Notes: generated by a model from the sequence alone, not told the origin. A stretch of 64,000 nt of DNA from Pseudarthrobacter naphthalenicus (GCF_029076445.1 NZ_JARESG010000005.1:1-64000), one strand, 5' to 3'. Counted from the first letter of the stretch, positions 42,918 to 51,965 are shown. Translations and numbers: made by a program.

Positions 42918-43574
42918 TCAGACGCGGGCGCCGTCGTCGTTGTCGTCTTTTTCCTGCGGCAGCTTCATGATCAGAAAGACCACGGCCAGGATAAACGCCA
43001 CCACTATGCCCACTATTGCCAGCAACGGCGCCGACCGCCAGAACATGGCTGACAGGAGCAGGGCGATCGGGCCGCCCACCGCGCCAAGCCAGGCGAGCAT
43101 GGTCAGCGGGTCAGTCCCGGCGAGGCTGGGCGGATCCTCGGGCACGAATTCGCCGTCGTCGTCCTCCACCGCATAGTCCCGGGGGCCGTCGGCGGTGGTA
43201 GGACCGTCCGGCCCGGAGCCTGACTGACCACCACCGCCTGACTGACCACCACCGCCTGACTGACCGCCACCGCCGGTTGGGGCCGCGGCCGACCGTTCTG
43301 CCGCGGACAACTCGGTGGGTGCCCGGCCGGCGAGGCCGAGGGGATCAAAATCGCGGAACGTTGCCGGCCGGCCTGGCGCCTCCGGCACCGGGTTGTTCTG
43401 CCCTCCGCCGGCTTCCGAGGTGCCGTCGGTCCCGGTGTTGCCTTCCTCAGTGTTGGCTTCCCCTGCGCTGCTGACCTCGGAGTCGGTGCCCTCCAGCCGG
43501 GCAACAAGATCGAGCCACACGGCGTCGTCCTGGTTGGCGCTCTGGTCCGGAGAGCCGGAGTCGGGCCTAGTCAC
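42918..43574 (-). CDS. Predicted membrane protein with Gly/Gln/Ser repeats
   Basis: A 218-residue protein of unknown function. Residues 1-150 are acidic and low-complexity, including three GGGGQS units. Two TM helices lie near the C-terminus (about 160-183 and 187-208), with a short charged cytoplasmic end. GTG 43574 is chosen because GGAGGG lies 8 nt upstream; the earlier GTG at 43583 abuts that site. It overlaps the stop of the upstream hydrolase gene by 8 nt, so it is the last gene of a three-gene run with the two hydrolases. Confidence 0.75.
   Translation of the reverse strand: MTRPDSGSPDQSANQDDAVWLDLVARLEGTDSEVSSAGEANTEEGNTGTDGTSEAGGGQNNPVPEAPGRPATFRDFDPLGLAGRAPTELSAAERSAAAPTGGGGQSGGGGQSGGGGQSGSGPDGPTTADGPRDYAVEDDDGEFVPEDPPSLAGTDPLTMLAWLGAVGGPIALLLSAMFWRSAPLLAIVGIVVAFILAVVFLIMKLPQEKDDNDDGARV
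43223..43276 (-). repeat. 18-bp in-frame tandem repeat, three units
   Basis: Units at 43223-43240, 43241-43258 and 43259-43276 encode GGGGQS. The first two are identical and the third differs by two bases. Confidence 0.85.
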
Positions 43575-44361
43575 GGGCAGCACCCTCCGTGACCCCGGTT
43601 GCTGCAGCCTCAGCCAGTACGGCCCGGATGAAGTCCACGGACCCCTGGAAGATTTCCTCGGCGTCGTTATCCAGTGTTGCCACGTGGTAGCTGTTCTCCA
43701 GGGCGGTCAATGTCAGGGGAGCATTGACCAAACCGCGGCGCAGGGCCACGATGCTCGAATCCGACACCACATGGTCCACGGTTGAACGGAACACCCGCAC
43801 TGGCGCGGTCACACGGGGGAGCAGCCGGATGGTGTCCTTGAACATTTTGTTCAGTTCATGGGCCGCAGCCACCGGAGTCCGGGGATAGGCACCCTCGTCC
43901 ACGCCGGGCTTGAGGATGTCGTTGGCGATCGCCGGAGTGCTCTTGAGTACCAGCTTCAGGAGGCCGGCCAGCGGGGCGCGGGGATCATCGATGACCAGGC
44001 CGGGGTTGACCAGGATGACGCCGGTGACAGGCCTGGTGGCGGCGATCCTCAGTGCCAGGGCACCACCCATGCTCAGGCCGGCGGCAAAAACATGGTCGCA
44101 CTGGGCGTCGAGCTCAAGGTAGGCGTCGTCAAGCGCCGAATGCCACTGCGTCCACCGGGTCCTGGCCAGCTCCTGCCAGCTGGTGCCGTGGCCGGGGAGC
44201 AAAGGCATGCGAACGGCGTAGCCTGCGTCGGCAAGTGCGTGGGCCCAGGTGCGGAGCCCGTGCGGGCTGCCCGTGAACCCATGCGAGAGGACCACACCAA
44301 CCCGGGCTCCCTCACCGGCGGCGGGGCTGCTGAAGGGGCTGTGGTCCGGAAGGCTGGTCAT
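43567..44361 (-). CDS. Alpha/beta hydrolase, carboxylesterase/lipase-like (copy 1)
   Basis: A 264-residue serine hydrolase. The oxyanion region is LSHGFTGSP. Nucleophile Ser97 lies in the elbow GLSMGG, acid Asp in STVDHVV and base His in SYHVATLD. The pattern is that of the Est30-type carboxylesterases and monoacylglycerol lipases. It is clearly a paralogue of the gene immediately upstream (44358-45158) and overlaps it by 4 nt (ATGA). The substrate is unknown; short acyl esters or monoglycerides are likely. Confidence 0.85.
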   Translation of the reverse strand: MTSLPDHSPFSSPAAGEGARVGVVLSHGFTGSPHGLRTWAHALADAGYAVRMPLLPGHGTSWQELARTRWTQWHSALDDAYLELDAQCDHVFAAGLSMGGALALRIAATRPVTGVILVNPGLVIDDPRAPLAGLLKLVLKSTPAIANDILKPGVDEGAYPRTPVAAAHELNKMFKDTIRLLPRVTAPVRVFRSTVDHVVSDSSIVALRRGLVNAPLTLTALENSYHVATLDNDAEEIFQGSVDFIRAVLAEAAATGVTEGAARD

Positions 44362-45158
44362 GAAGTCTCCGAGGTGGGTTGGGCGGTGTGTGCAGACCGG
44401 GAATGTTCGAGGAAGAACCGGATGGAACTGGCGAAGATCTCCGGGGCGTCAACATCGAGCGTAGCCACATGGCCGCTGCTGTGGAGGTCAACCACCTCCA
44501 CCAGCCGCGGGCCCAGCCGGCGCCGCAGCGTCGCGAGCGAGGTGGGCGGCACCACGGCGTCGGTCCTGGATTTGAACACCTGGACCGGGGCGTTGATGCA
44601 GTGCAGCCTGCGGGCGGCAGTGCCAAAGAGCTTCTTGAGTTCGTGCACGGCCGCCAACGGCGTACGCGAGTAGTCGCCGTCGTCCGTTACTGCCGCCGTC
44701 GGCTGTTCTTCCTGAATGGGTGATGTGGTCCGCTGGAAATACTTGAGTACTCCGATGACGCGCACGCGGCGGTCGTAGAAGCTGAGCCCCGGGTTGACCA
44801 CCGAAACCCCTGCCACGGGATGCCGCGCGGCGGTCAGCAGTGCGATGGCACCTCCCATGGACAAACCGGCCACAAAACAATGATCGGTACGCGCGTTCAG
44901 CTCCTGATAGGCGGCTTCGAAGGAGTTATACCATTCCCGCCAGTTGCAGCGTGCCAGCTGCCTCCAGTCAGTCCCGTGGCCCGGGAGGAGGGGGACAGAA
45001 ACGGAAAATCCCTGGGCGGCAAGTTCCTCAGCCCACGGCATGACGCTCAGCGGGCTGCCGGTAAAGCCGTGACAGATCGCGATCCCGGTCCTGGCATTGG
45101 GGCCGTGGCCGGGGTAGCTGAAAGCGGCAGGCCGGGGCGGTGTGCTGCTTTCTGTCAT
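44358..45158 (-). CDS. Alpha/beta hydrolase, carboxylesterase/lipase-like (copy 2)
   Basis: A 266-residue serine hydrolase. CHGFTGSPLSVMPWAEELA forms the oxyanion region, Ser100 is in GLSMGG, Asp in SRTDAVVP and His in SSGHVATLD. It shares HGFTGSP, PLLPGHGT, GLSMGGA and HVATLD with copy 1, so the pair arose by tandem duplication. It is the first gene of the run and is divergent from the plsC paralogue 112 nt away. A joint role in lipid or ester turnover is inferred. Confidence 0.85.
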   Translation of the reverse strand: MTESSTPPRPAAFSYPGHGPNARTGIAICHGFTGSPLSVMPWAEELAAQGFSVSVPLLPGHGTDWRQLARCNWREWYNSFEAAYQELNARTDHCFVAGLSMGGAIALLTAARHPVAGVSVVNPGLSFYDRRVRVIGVLKYFQRTTSPIQEEQPTAAVTDDGDYSRTPLAAVHELKKLFGTAARRLHCINAPVQVFKSRTDAVVPPTSLATLRRRLGPRLVEVVDLHSSGHVATLDVDAPEIFASSIRFFLEHSRSAHTAQPTSETS

Positions 45159-45270
45159 GAGTCCATCGTGTCACTGTTCGCCATAAATCTCACTAGAGTA
45201 GGGTTGCATTGAATTGCTGGCCTGACCCAACGGAGGGGCCGGCGGGCAGGCATCCGGAGAGGTTCGACAC

Positions 45271-46083
45271 GTGTTTTATTGGGTCATGAAAAGGATCTTC
45301 CTGGGGCCGGTACTGCGGCTTCTCTTCCGCCCCTGGGTCAAGGGACTGGACAACGTCCCGGCGGAGGGGGCGGCCATTATCGCCTCGAACCACCTGTCTT
45401 TTTCCGACTCCATCTTTATGCCGCTGATGGTGCCGAGGCCGGTCGTTTTCCTTGCAAAATCCGAGTACTTCACGGGCACCGGCGTCAAAGGCCGGCTGAC
45501 GGCAATGTTCTTCAGGCTCACCAATCAACTGCCCATGGACCGCTCCGGCGGGGCGGCATCCGCGGTGTCGCTGAACGCCGGCATGGATGTCCTCACCAGC
45601 GGCGGCCTGCTGGGCATCTATCCCGAGGGGACCCGCAGCCCCGATGCGCGCCTCTACCGCGGCAAGGTGGGCGTGGCGAGGCTTGCCCTGCAGGCCGGTG
45701 TACCCGTCATTCCGGTGGCAATGATCGGGACGGACAAGGTCCAGCCCATCGGCAAGCGGATGCCCAACATCCGGCGGATCGGCATGATTTTCGGGGCGCC
45801 CCTGGATTTCAGCCAGTACGCCGGCCAGGCCGATGACAGGCTGGTCCAGCGCAAGGTCACGGACCAGATCATGTTCGAGCTGATGCGGCTCTCCGGCCAG
45901 GAATACGTGGACGAGTACGCAGCCGTGGTCAAACTCCGGCTGGCCGGGGCCGAGACCACCGGCACGGACCTCAAAGGTGCCGGCGGCAGCCAGGCCACGG
46001 GGACAGATGCCGGCATTACCGATGCCACAGATACCGATGGAGAAGACGCCGGTACGAACGGCAACGACGCCGCCGCGGGCTGA
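45271..46083 (+). CDS. 1-acylglycerol-3-phosphate acyltransferase (second PlsC paralogue)
   Basis: A 270-residue acyltransferase. Motif I is NHLSFSD (His41, Asp46), QLPMDRSGG is motif II and YPEGTR is motif III (about 118-122). A first TM/amphipathic segment covers 1-22. Residues about 225-270 are a Gly/Thr/Asp-rich tail without function that I can see. It corresponds to Rv2182c near aroG in mycobacteria. GTG 45271 is preceded by GGAGAGG. It may modify membrane phospholipids or lipoglycans. Confidence 0.88.
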   Translation: MFYWVMKRIFLGPVLRLLFRPWVKGLDNVPAEGAAIIASNHLSFSDSIFMPLMVPRPVVFLAKSEYFTGTGVKGRLTAMFFRLTNQLPMDRSGGAASAVSLNAGMDVLTSGGLLGIYPEGTRSPDARLYRGKVGVARLALQAGVPVIPVAMIGTDKVQPIGKRMPNIRRIGMIFGAPLDFSQYAGQADDRLVQRKVTDQIMFELMRLSGQEYVDEYAAVVKLRLAGAETTGTDLKGAGGSQATGTDAGITDATDTDGEDAGTNGNDAAAG

Positions 46084-46142
46084 CTGTGACGCTGCCCCCG
46101 GACCGCGTGACGGCCCGGTGTTCCGAAGAGTCCGGAGCGCAT

Positions 46143-46148
46143 TAGTCT
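46143..46148 (+). promoter_or_regulatory. Candidate leaderless promoter of aroG
   Basis: TAGTCT ends 6 nt before GTG 46155 and no ribosome site intervenes. This fits a transcript starting at the start codon. Confidence 0.45.
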
Positions 46149-46154
46149 TAGATA

Positions 46155-47546
46155 GTGACTGAGCTATCTGCAAAACCTGCCTTTTCGCTGTCCAGCACCG
46201 CCCAGAGCGGAGCCGCCGATTATCCTGGCCTTGATGACTGGCGGGATCTTCCCGTCTCCCAGCAGCCAAGCTGGCAGGACAAGGACGTCTTTGACGCCTC
46301 GGTCCGCGAACTCTCCGTGCTTCCGCCGCTGGTGTTCGCCGGCGAAGTGGACGTCCTCCGCGAGCGTCTGGCCGCCGCGGCACAAGGCAAGGCCTTCCTG
46401 CTCCAGGGCGGCGACTGTGCCGAAACGTTTGAGGCCGCCACCGCGGACAAGATCTCTGCCCGCGTCAAGACCATCCTCCAGATGGCCGTGGTGCTTACCT
46501 ACGGTGCAGCAATGCCCGTCATCAAGATGGGCCGGATGGCCGGCCAGTTCGCCAAGCCGCGTTCATCCAATGACGAGACCCGCAACGGGGTGACCCTGCC
46601 GGCGTACCGCGGGGACATTGTGAACGGCTATGAGTTCACTCCCGAGTCCCGCGGCCATGACGCCTCCCGGATGCTCCGGGCCTACCACACCTCCGCTTCC
46701 ACGCTGAACCTGATCAGGGCCTTCACCCAGGGCGGCTTCGCGGACCTGCGCTCGGTTCACCAGTGGAACAAGGGTTTCACCGAAAACCCGGCGCATGCCC
46801 GTTACGAATCCCTGGCCCGGGACATTGACCGCGCCATTAAGTTCATGGCCTCCTGCGGTGCGGACTTCGAAGCCCTCAAGCGCGTGGAGTTTTTCGCAAG
46901 CCATGAAGCCCTGCTGCTGGACTACGAGCGGGCACTGACCCGCATCGATTCCCGCACCGGTTTCCCCTACGACACCTCCGCCCACTTCCTGTGGATCGGG
47001 GAGCGGACCCGCGGACTCGAGGACGCCCACGTCGACTTCCTCTCCCGCGTCCGCAACCCGATCGGTGTGAAGCTGGGCCCCTCCACCACCGGGGACGACG
47101 CCCTGCGCCTCATCGACAAACTGGACCCGGAACGCGAACCCGGCCGCCTGACCTTCATCACGCGCATGGGCGCGGGAAACATCCGCGAGAAGCTTCCCGC
47201 CGTCGTCGAAAAGGTCACTGCCTCCGGCGCCCAGGTCCTGTGGGTCACGGACCCGATGCACGGCAACACCGTCACCTCACCCAACGGCTACAAGACGCGG
47301 AATTTCGACGACGTCATTGACGAAGTGCGCGGGTTCTTCGAAGTGCACCACGCCCTGGGCACCGTTCCCGGTGGCCTGCACGTGGAAATGACCGGTGACG
47401 ATGTTGCCGAGTGCCTCGGCGGCGCCGATCCGGTGGACCAGGAGTCGTTCCTCGACAAGTACGAGTCTGTCTGCGACCCCCGCCTGAACCACATGCAGTC
47501 CCTTGAGATGGCCTTCCTTGTGGCGGGGGCACTGGCCAAGCACTGA
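46155..47546 (+). CDS. aroG: 3-deoxy-7-phosphoheptulonate synthase, class II
   Basis: A 463-residue enzyme, the first step of the shikimate pathway, condensing phosphoenolpyruvate and erythrose 4-phosphate. Family motifs are LQGGDCAETFEAA (metal-binding Cys), MGRMAGQFAKPRS, RGDIVNGYEFTPESR, DTSAHFLWIGERTRG and WVTDPMHGNTV. The length matches M. tuberculosis AroG (462). The mycobacterial enzyme forms a complex with chorismate mutase and is feedback-inhibited by aromatic amino acids. The start is GTG 46155. A terminator follows. Confidence 0.95.
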   Translation: MTELSAKPAFSLSSTAQSGAADYPGLDDWRDLPVSQQPSWQDKDVFDASVRELSVLPPLVFAGEVDVLRERLAAAAQGKAFLLQGGDCAETFEAATADKISARVKTILQMAVVLTYGAAMPVIKMGRMAGQFAKPRSSNDETRNGVTLPAYRGDIVNGYEFTPESRGHDASRMLRAYHTSASTLNLIRAFTQGGFADLRSVHQWNKGFTENPAHARYESLARDIDRAIKFMASCGADFEALKRVEFFASHEALLLDYERALTRIDSRTGFPYDTSAHFLWIGERTRGLEDAHVDFLSRVRNPIGVKLGPSTTGDDALRLIDKLDPEREPGRLTFITRMGAGNIREKLPAVVEKVTASGAQVLWVTDPMHGNTVTSPNGYKTRNFDDVIDEVRGFFEVHHALGTVPGGLHVEMTGDDVAECLGGADPVDQESFLDKYESVCDPRLNHMQSLEMAFLVAGALAKH

Positions 47547-47570
47547 CCGCAACAAGGGTGCCTCCAGCTG

Positions 47571-47610
47571 AGGGTGCCTCCCGGACTTTTGTCACGGGAG
47601 GCACCCTTTT
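47571..47610 (+). terminator. aroG terminator
   Basis: AGGGTGCCTCCCG (47571-47583) pairs with CGGGAGGCACCCT (47595-47607), extended by GAC/GTC in the loop. A run of Ts follows directly. A partial copy of the left arm (AGGGTGCCTCC) also sits just upstream at 47555-47565. Confidence 0.93.
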
Positions 47611-47703
47611 TGGGTTCCCGGGGGCGGCGTGCCCGCGGATTTCAGGGGCCGGCGTCGCGGCGCACGGCTGAATCCATGCCCCGTGTGACGCCGGGCGCTG
47701 CGC

Positions 47704-49794
47704 TTACACCACGGTAAGGGTGATGACGGAACCTTCCGGGACCTCTGTGTCAACGGGATCCTGGGTCCGCACTGTGCCAAAGAACCCGCCCAGGAAGTTG
47801 TTGATCTTCACGTCAAAGCCGAGCTTCCGCAGCTCACGCTCGGCATCGGCCGCCTGCTTGCCCACAAAGTTGGGCACCGGCACCATTTTGGGGCCCTTGG
47901 AGATGGTCAGCGTCACGGTTCCGCCCTTGGTCAGCGTGCCGTTGGCCGGAGCCTGGCTGACCACGGAGCCTTCGGGGATCTTGCGGTCGAAGACCTGGTC
48001 CTTCGCCACCTTGGCCGTGAGGCCCGCCGCCTCGATGGCGTCGACGGCCTCGTTCTCGCCCAAACCCACCACGGAGGGAACGGGGATCGGCTGGGGGCCT
48101 TTGGACACCACCAGGTTCACCGGGGTGCCGTGCCGCGCCGGCGTGCCGGCGGGTGGGTCCTGGGCAAGCACCACTCCGGCGGCCACGGCCTCGTCGAACC
48201 GTTCCGTGACATTGCCCAGGGCCATCCTGGCCTGGTTCAGGGCGACTTTTGCCTGATCCAGGGTGCCGCCCGTCAGCGTTGGCAGTTCGTACAGTTGCGG
48301 GCCCTTGGAGACGAACAACGCCACAGGCTGGAACTTCCTGACCTCGGTGCCGGCAGCAGGTTCGGAGCCCACCACCAGCCCCGGGGAAACGTCGTCGTCG
48401 AAGACATCGTTGGTCCGGGACTGAAAACCGGCCTGGCTCAACAGCTGCTGGGCCTGGGCCACCGTCTTGTTGGCGACCGTTGGAATCGTCGCCGATGCGC
48501 CCGGCCCCGTACCGAAGAACCAGCCGGCTCCGGTGGCCAGCAGGGCGATGATGATCAGGGCCACTATCCAGAGGATGCCGCGGCGGCGCGGGTTTCCCTC
48601 GCGCAGGTTCCGGACCGGCGTGGCGGCCGCCCGCGACCTTGCCTTCTCATCCTCGCGGTCAAGCTTCCGTTGTGCACGCTTGCTGAGCGGGAGGGGTTCC
48701 GCGGCCTCCGGCTGGTCCGCGAAATTCTGTTCGTACTGAATCTGCTGCGGGCCTGAAGGGTATGGCTCGTCCGGCGGGTACAGGGCGTGATGCGGCGGCG
48801 GGGCATGGGGCGGCCGCGACGGCTGCTGCGGCCGCGGCCGGCCGAGTGAGGAGGACAGGACGGCGGTGGGATTGTTGGTCCGCGCGATGATCTCAGTGGC
48901 GTTGGGCTGCCCCGCCGGCAGGGCAGCCGGAGGACGCAGATCCAGTTCGGAATTGGTGAGGTTCGTCCGGATGTGCCGCAGCTCCTGGAGGAGCGCGTGG
49001 CCGTCCACCGGCCGGTTCTCGGGATCGTTCGCGGTGCACCACTGGACGAGTTCGTCCATTTCGGCGGCTAGCCCGGGCACCAGGTCCGACGGCGGTCCAA
49101 CCGTTTTATGAACGTGCTGGTAGGCCACCTGGATAGGGACCTCGCCGTCGTACGGCTGTTTGCCCGTAAGCATCTCGTACAGCATGATGCCCACCGAATA
49201 GATATCGCTGCGGGCGTCGGCAGTCTTCCCCAGCACCAGTTCGGGGGAGAGGTAGCCGACCGTGCCGATCAGGGCGCCCGTGCTGGTGGAGGTCGTCACG
49301 GCCCTGGCCAGACCGAAGTCGCCGATCTTGATGCGGCCGTCGTCGGCGATGAGGACGTTCTCCGGTTTGACGTCGCGATGGATCAGGCCGGCGGCATGGG
49401 CCTCACCCAGGCCTTCCACTACGGGATCGATGAGGGCCAGGGCCAACCGCGGCGGCAGCGCACCCTTGGACCTGATGACATCGCGCAGGGTGTGGCCCTT
49501 GATGTACTCCATCACCAGGTATGCCGTGACACCGTCGTTGCCCTGATCCAGCACTCCCACAACGTGAGGATGGGAAAGCTTCGCGGCCGCTTTCGCCTCC
49601 CGGCCGAGCCGGTCCAGGAACGTCTCATCCGTGGCGAGGTGCGGATGGAGGACTTTGAGGGCAACATCGCGTTCCAGCCGGAGGTCCGTGGCCAGATAGA
49701 CCGTGGACATGCCCCCACGCGCGAGTTTGGAACGGACGGCGTAGCGGTTGTCCACCAGCGTTCCAACGAGACGGTCAGAGACTTTTTCCTGCAC
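47704..49794 (-). CDS. PASTA-domain Ser/Thr protein kinase
   Basis: A 696-residue membrane kinase. The kinase domain covers 18-280, with Lys47, HRDVKPEN (Asp141), DFG (159-161) and an activation loop rich in Thr/Ser (TTSTSTG, 167-173). A Pro-rich juxtamembrane linker covers 285-400 and one TM helix 406-427. Four extracellular PASTA domains cover about 435-696, which bind peptidoglycan fragments in relatives. By neighbours it corresponds to PknL, but mycobacterial PknL lacks PASTA domains, so it is closer to PknB in build. The start is GTG 49794. Confidence 0.93.
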   Translation of the reverse strand: MQEKVSDRLVGTLVDNRYAVRSKLARGGMSTVYLATDLRLERDVALKVLHPHLATDETFLDRLGREAKAAAKLSHPHVVGVLDQGNDGVTAYLVMEYIKGHTLRDVIRSKGALPPRLALALIDPVVEGLGEAHAAGLIHRDVKPENVLIADDGRIKIGDFGLARAVTTSTSTGALIGTVGYLSPELVLGKTADARSDIYSVGIMLYEMLTGKQPYDGEVPIQVAYQHVHKTVGPPSDLVPGLAAEMDELVQWCTANDPENRPVDGHALLQELRHIRTNLTNSELDLRPPAALPAGQPNATEIIARTNNPTAVLSSSLGRPRPQQPSRPPHAPPPHHALYPPDEPYPSGPQQIQYEQNFADQPEAAEPLPLSKRAQRKLDREDEKARSRAAATPVRNLREGNPRRRGILWIVALIIIALLATGAGWFFGTGPGASATIPTVANKTVAQAQQLLSQAGFQSRTNDVFDDDVSPGLVVGSEPAAGTEVRKFQPVALFVSKGPQLYELPTLTGGTLDQAKVALNQARMALGNVTERFDEAVAAGVVLAQDPPAGTPARHGTPVNLVVSKGPQPIPVPSVVGLGENEAVDAIEAAGLTAKVAKDQVFDRKIPEGSVVSQAPANGTLTKGGTVTLTISKGPKMVPVPNFVGKQAADAERELRKLGFDVKINNFLGGFFGTVRTQDPVDTEVPEGSVITLTVV

Positions 49795-49820
49795 CTTACG
49801 ATCCTAATCCCGCAGCGAAA

Positions 49821-49853
49821 AAGGGTCCGAACCGACCTGCGGTCCGGACCCTT
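49821..49853 (-). terminator. Terminator of the LysM/transglycosylase transcript
   Basis: AAGGGTCCG (49821-49829) pairs with CGGACCCTT (49845-49853), with an inner ACCG/CGGT stem. Read on the minus strand it ends in TTTTT. It separates the transglycosylase gene from the kinase gene downstream. Confidence 0.88.
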
Positions 49854-49908
49854 ATCGTTATCCGGGTTGCCCGTTGAGGCGGCCCGGCGTGCGTTGCGAA
49901 GCTGACGG

Positions 49909-51294
49909 TTAGCCGAAGTTCCTCTGGTGCGCCTTGATCGCGGCCACGTACACCTTGGTGTCGTCGTACATGCCGTACTTGCTGACTGAATACTGGCCCT
50001 GGTAGTACCCGGCGATTGCCGTGTCCGTGTCCTTGCTGGTGGCAAGGAGCCGCTTGATGATGGCAACACCGGCCGTTGCGTTGTCGTACGGATCCAGGAG
50101 GTTCAGTTTCCGGCCTACGAGGTCTGAGGCCCATTCGCCGGAGGTGGGGATGACCTGCATCGTGCCGATGGCGTTCGCGGGCGAGACGGCCCGCTGGTTG
50201 AAGCCGGACTCCTGGTATGCAAAGGCGAGGGCCAGGGACGGCTCAACCCCCATCGCGCGGGCCCTGTCAGTCACGATGGAACGCATCTCATCCCGGGACG
50301 GCACCGGCGCGGCGTTGAGCAATGCTTTGTTCTCGTTCGCGGAGCTGACCACGGCTTCAGGGTACGAGAAGCCGAGGAACGTGCTGGGCACCAGGGGCGT
50401 CACCGTCGCTGCAGGTGTAGACGACGCCGGCTGGATGGAGGCGCCGGGGATGACCAGTTTGTTGCCCGGGTAGATCACGGTGGTCATGCTCAGCTGGTTG
50501 GCTGAGAGGACGTCCGAGAGCTTCACGCCGTGCTTTGAGGCGATCGCGGACAAGGTGTCCCCTGCCTTGATGGTGTAGGAGCCACCCGGAGCGGGGGCGG
50601 CCGGCGCAGGGGCAGCCGGGGCGGCCGGCGCGGCGGCCGGCTGCGGCGCGGCGGGGGCGGCTGCCGGTGCTGTTTCGCCGGAGCCCACCCTGACCTTCTG
50701 GCCGGGATAGATGATGGAGTTCATGTTCAGGTTGTTCCAGCTGAAGACCTCGGACAGGCCGACGTTGTGCCGGGCAGCGATGGCGCTGAGCGTGTCACCG
50801 GCCTTCACGGTGTAGCTTCCGCCGGAGTTGGCCAGGGCAGCCGGGGCGGCGGCCGGTGCCGGTGCCGGGGCGGGCGACGCGGCAGACCCGGAAAGCCGGA
50901 TTTTCTGGCCGGGGTAAATGATGGTGTTCGGCTGCAGGTTGTTCAGAGCCAGTACCTCGCCGGTATTGAGGCCGAACTTCCCCGCGATGGCGCTGATGGT
51001 GTCGCCGCGGGCGATGGTGTAGTCGGCGGGGGCTGCGGGCTGGGCGGGCCTGAAGGCCGTGGGAATGCTGGATGATACGGAGGCTGCCGGGATCATTGCG
51101 GCTTTAGCCTCAGCTGCCTGTGCTTTCATGGCGGCCGCGAGCGTTGCGGGGATGGCGCGTGCCGGCGCCTCTGCAGGCGCTGGCTGTGCGAGGGCCAGGG
51201 ACGACAGGACCACCGCAGGAAGTGCGGCCGTGGTGGCCGCAATCATGGGCAGACTCGGCCGGGTTGCCTGCTTTGGCGAGCGGGACGTCGTCAT
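49909..51294 (-). CDS. Secreted LysM-containing lytic transglycosylase
   Basis: A 461-residue exported protein. A twin-hydrophobic signal peptide covers about 1-42 (cleavage near AQPAPAEA). Three LysM domains lie at about 91-134, 160-203 and 239-282, separated by Ala/Pro linkers. An SLT-type lysozyme-like domain covers about 335-461, with catalytic Glu362 in YQESGFNQRA and the family motif NAIGTMQVIPTSGEWA. It should bind and cleave peptidoglycan glycan strands during growth or division. AAAGGAAT precedes the ATG. It lies between the PASTA kinase and the Rv2175c-type gene. Confidence 0.92.
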   Translation of the reverse strand: MTTSRSPKQATRPSLPMIAATTAALPAVVLSSLALAQPAPAEAPARAIPATLAAAMKAQAAEAKAAMIPAASVSSSIPTAFRPAQPAAPADYTIARGDTISAIAGKFGLNTGEVLALNNLQPNTIIYPGQKIRLSGSAASPAPAPAPAAAPAALANSGGSYTVKAGDTLSAIAARHNVGLSEVFSWNNLNMNSIIYPGQKVRVGSGETAPAAAPAAPQPAAAPAAPAAPAPAAPAPGGSYTIKAGDTLSAIASKHGVKLSDVLSANQLSMTTVIYPGNKLVIPGASIQPASSTPAATVTPLVPSTFLGFSYPEAVVSSANENKALLNAAPVPSRDEMRSIVTDRARAMGVEPSLALAFAYQESGFNQRAVSPANAIGTMQVIPTSGEWASDLVGRKLNLLDPYDNATAGVAIIKRLLATSKDTDTAIAGYYQGQYSVSKYGMYDDTKVYVAAIKAHQRNFG

Positions 51295-51427
51295 GAAAGG
51301 AATCCTCTTCTTTAACTGCCGGGGGACGGGTGATGCGTGTGACTATTGATACTAGTGTTACTTAAGTTGTTCCTGTTACAAATGTGATCTCTGTGAATCT
51401 CTCATGAATTTGTCGCTAGCACAATAA

Positions 51428-51439
51428 GTTGGGCCCAAC
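51428..51439. promoter_or_regulatory. 12-bp palindrome in the divergent region GTTGGGCCCAAC
   Basis: This perfect palindrome lies in the 240-nt region between the transglycosylase start (51294) and the DNA-binding protein start (51535). The region is unusually AT-rich at 51340-51425 and should hold both promoters. The palindrome could bind a regulator such as the adjacent wHTH protein. Confidence 0.35.
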
Positions 51440-51534
51440 GGGTATCTCCGGTTTTGTGGAGTGTCGGTCCGTTCATCCACTTGCAGGGCAAAGCTGACTA
51501 GGCGGCAGGGCTCCGGCCGTGGCAACCTTGATCC

Positions 51535-51888
51535 GTGAGTAACGTAGAAAGCCTTGTGGGCGAGTGGCTGCCCCTGCCTGATGTCGCCAAATTGCTGGAT
51601 GTTTCGATTACGAAAGTCCATAGCCTTATTGATGAACGTGCGCTGGCTGCCCTGCGCGTCGGGGAGCGGCGGATCCGCTCAGTTCCGGCCGCGTTTATCC
51701 AGGATGGCCAGGTGGTGGACAGCCTGCGGGGAACCATTGTGGTCCTGGCGGATGCCGGCTATTCGGATGAGGACCTCATCGTCTGGCTCTTCACCCACGA
51801 CGATTCCCTGCGCGGCCGCCCCATTGATGCGCTGCGCGAAGGCCGGAAAACCGAGATCCGGCGCAGGGCACAGACTCTGGCCTGGTAA
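51535..51888 (+). CDS. Rv2175c-family DNA-binding protein
   Basis: A 117-residue protein with an N-terminal winged-helix/excisionase-like domain (EWLPLPDVAKLLDVSITKVHSLIDE) followed by ERRIRSVPAAFI. The C-terminal region (GTIVVLADAGYSDEDLIVWLF) is conserved in the group. In M. tuberculosis Rv2175c is a DNA-binding protein phosphorylated by the neighbouring kinase PknL. Here the PASTA kinase lies two genes away. The start is GTG 51535; no good ribosome site is visible. Its target sequence is unknown. Confidence 0.88.
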   Translation: MSNVESLVGEWLPLPDVAKLLDVSITKVHSLIDERALAALRVGERRIRSVPAAFIQDGQVVDSLRGTIVVLADAGYSDEDLIVWLFTHDDSLRGRPIDALREGRKTEIRRRAQTLAW

Positions 51889-51965
51889 CGCGGACTCCCG
51901 TACCGGCGGGCCTGGTAGCTCCCGCTCCAGGCGCCGCGGGTTGCTGGCGGGTGCTGTTCCGGGAA

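Noticed and set aside
51386..51404. Crp site at TGTGATCTCTGTGA before the LysM gene
   Set aside because: The two TGTGA elements are direct, not inverted, so they do not match a Crp-type dyad.
51295..51534. ydaO-type (c-di-AMP) riboswitch before the transglycosylase
   Set aside because: Such riboswitches precede wall hydrolase genes in some actinobacteria, but I could not find the conserved core sequences in this AT-rich leader.
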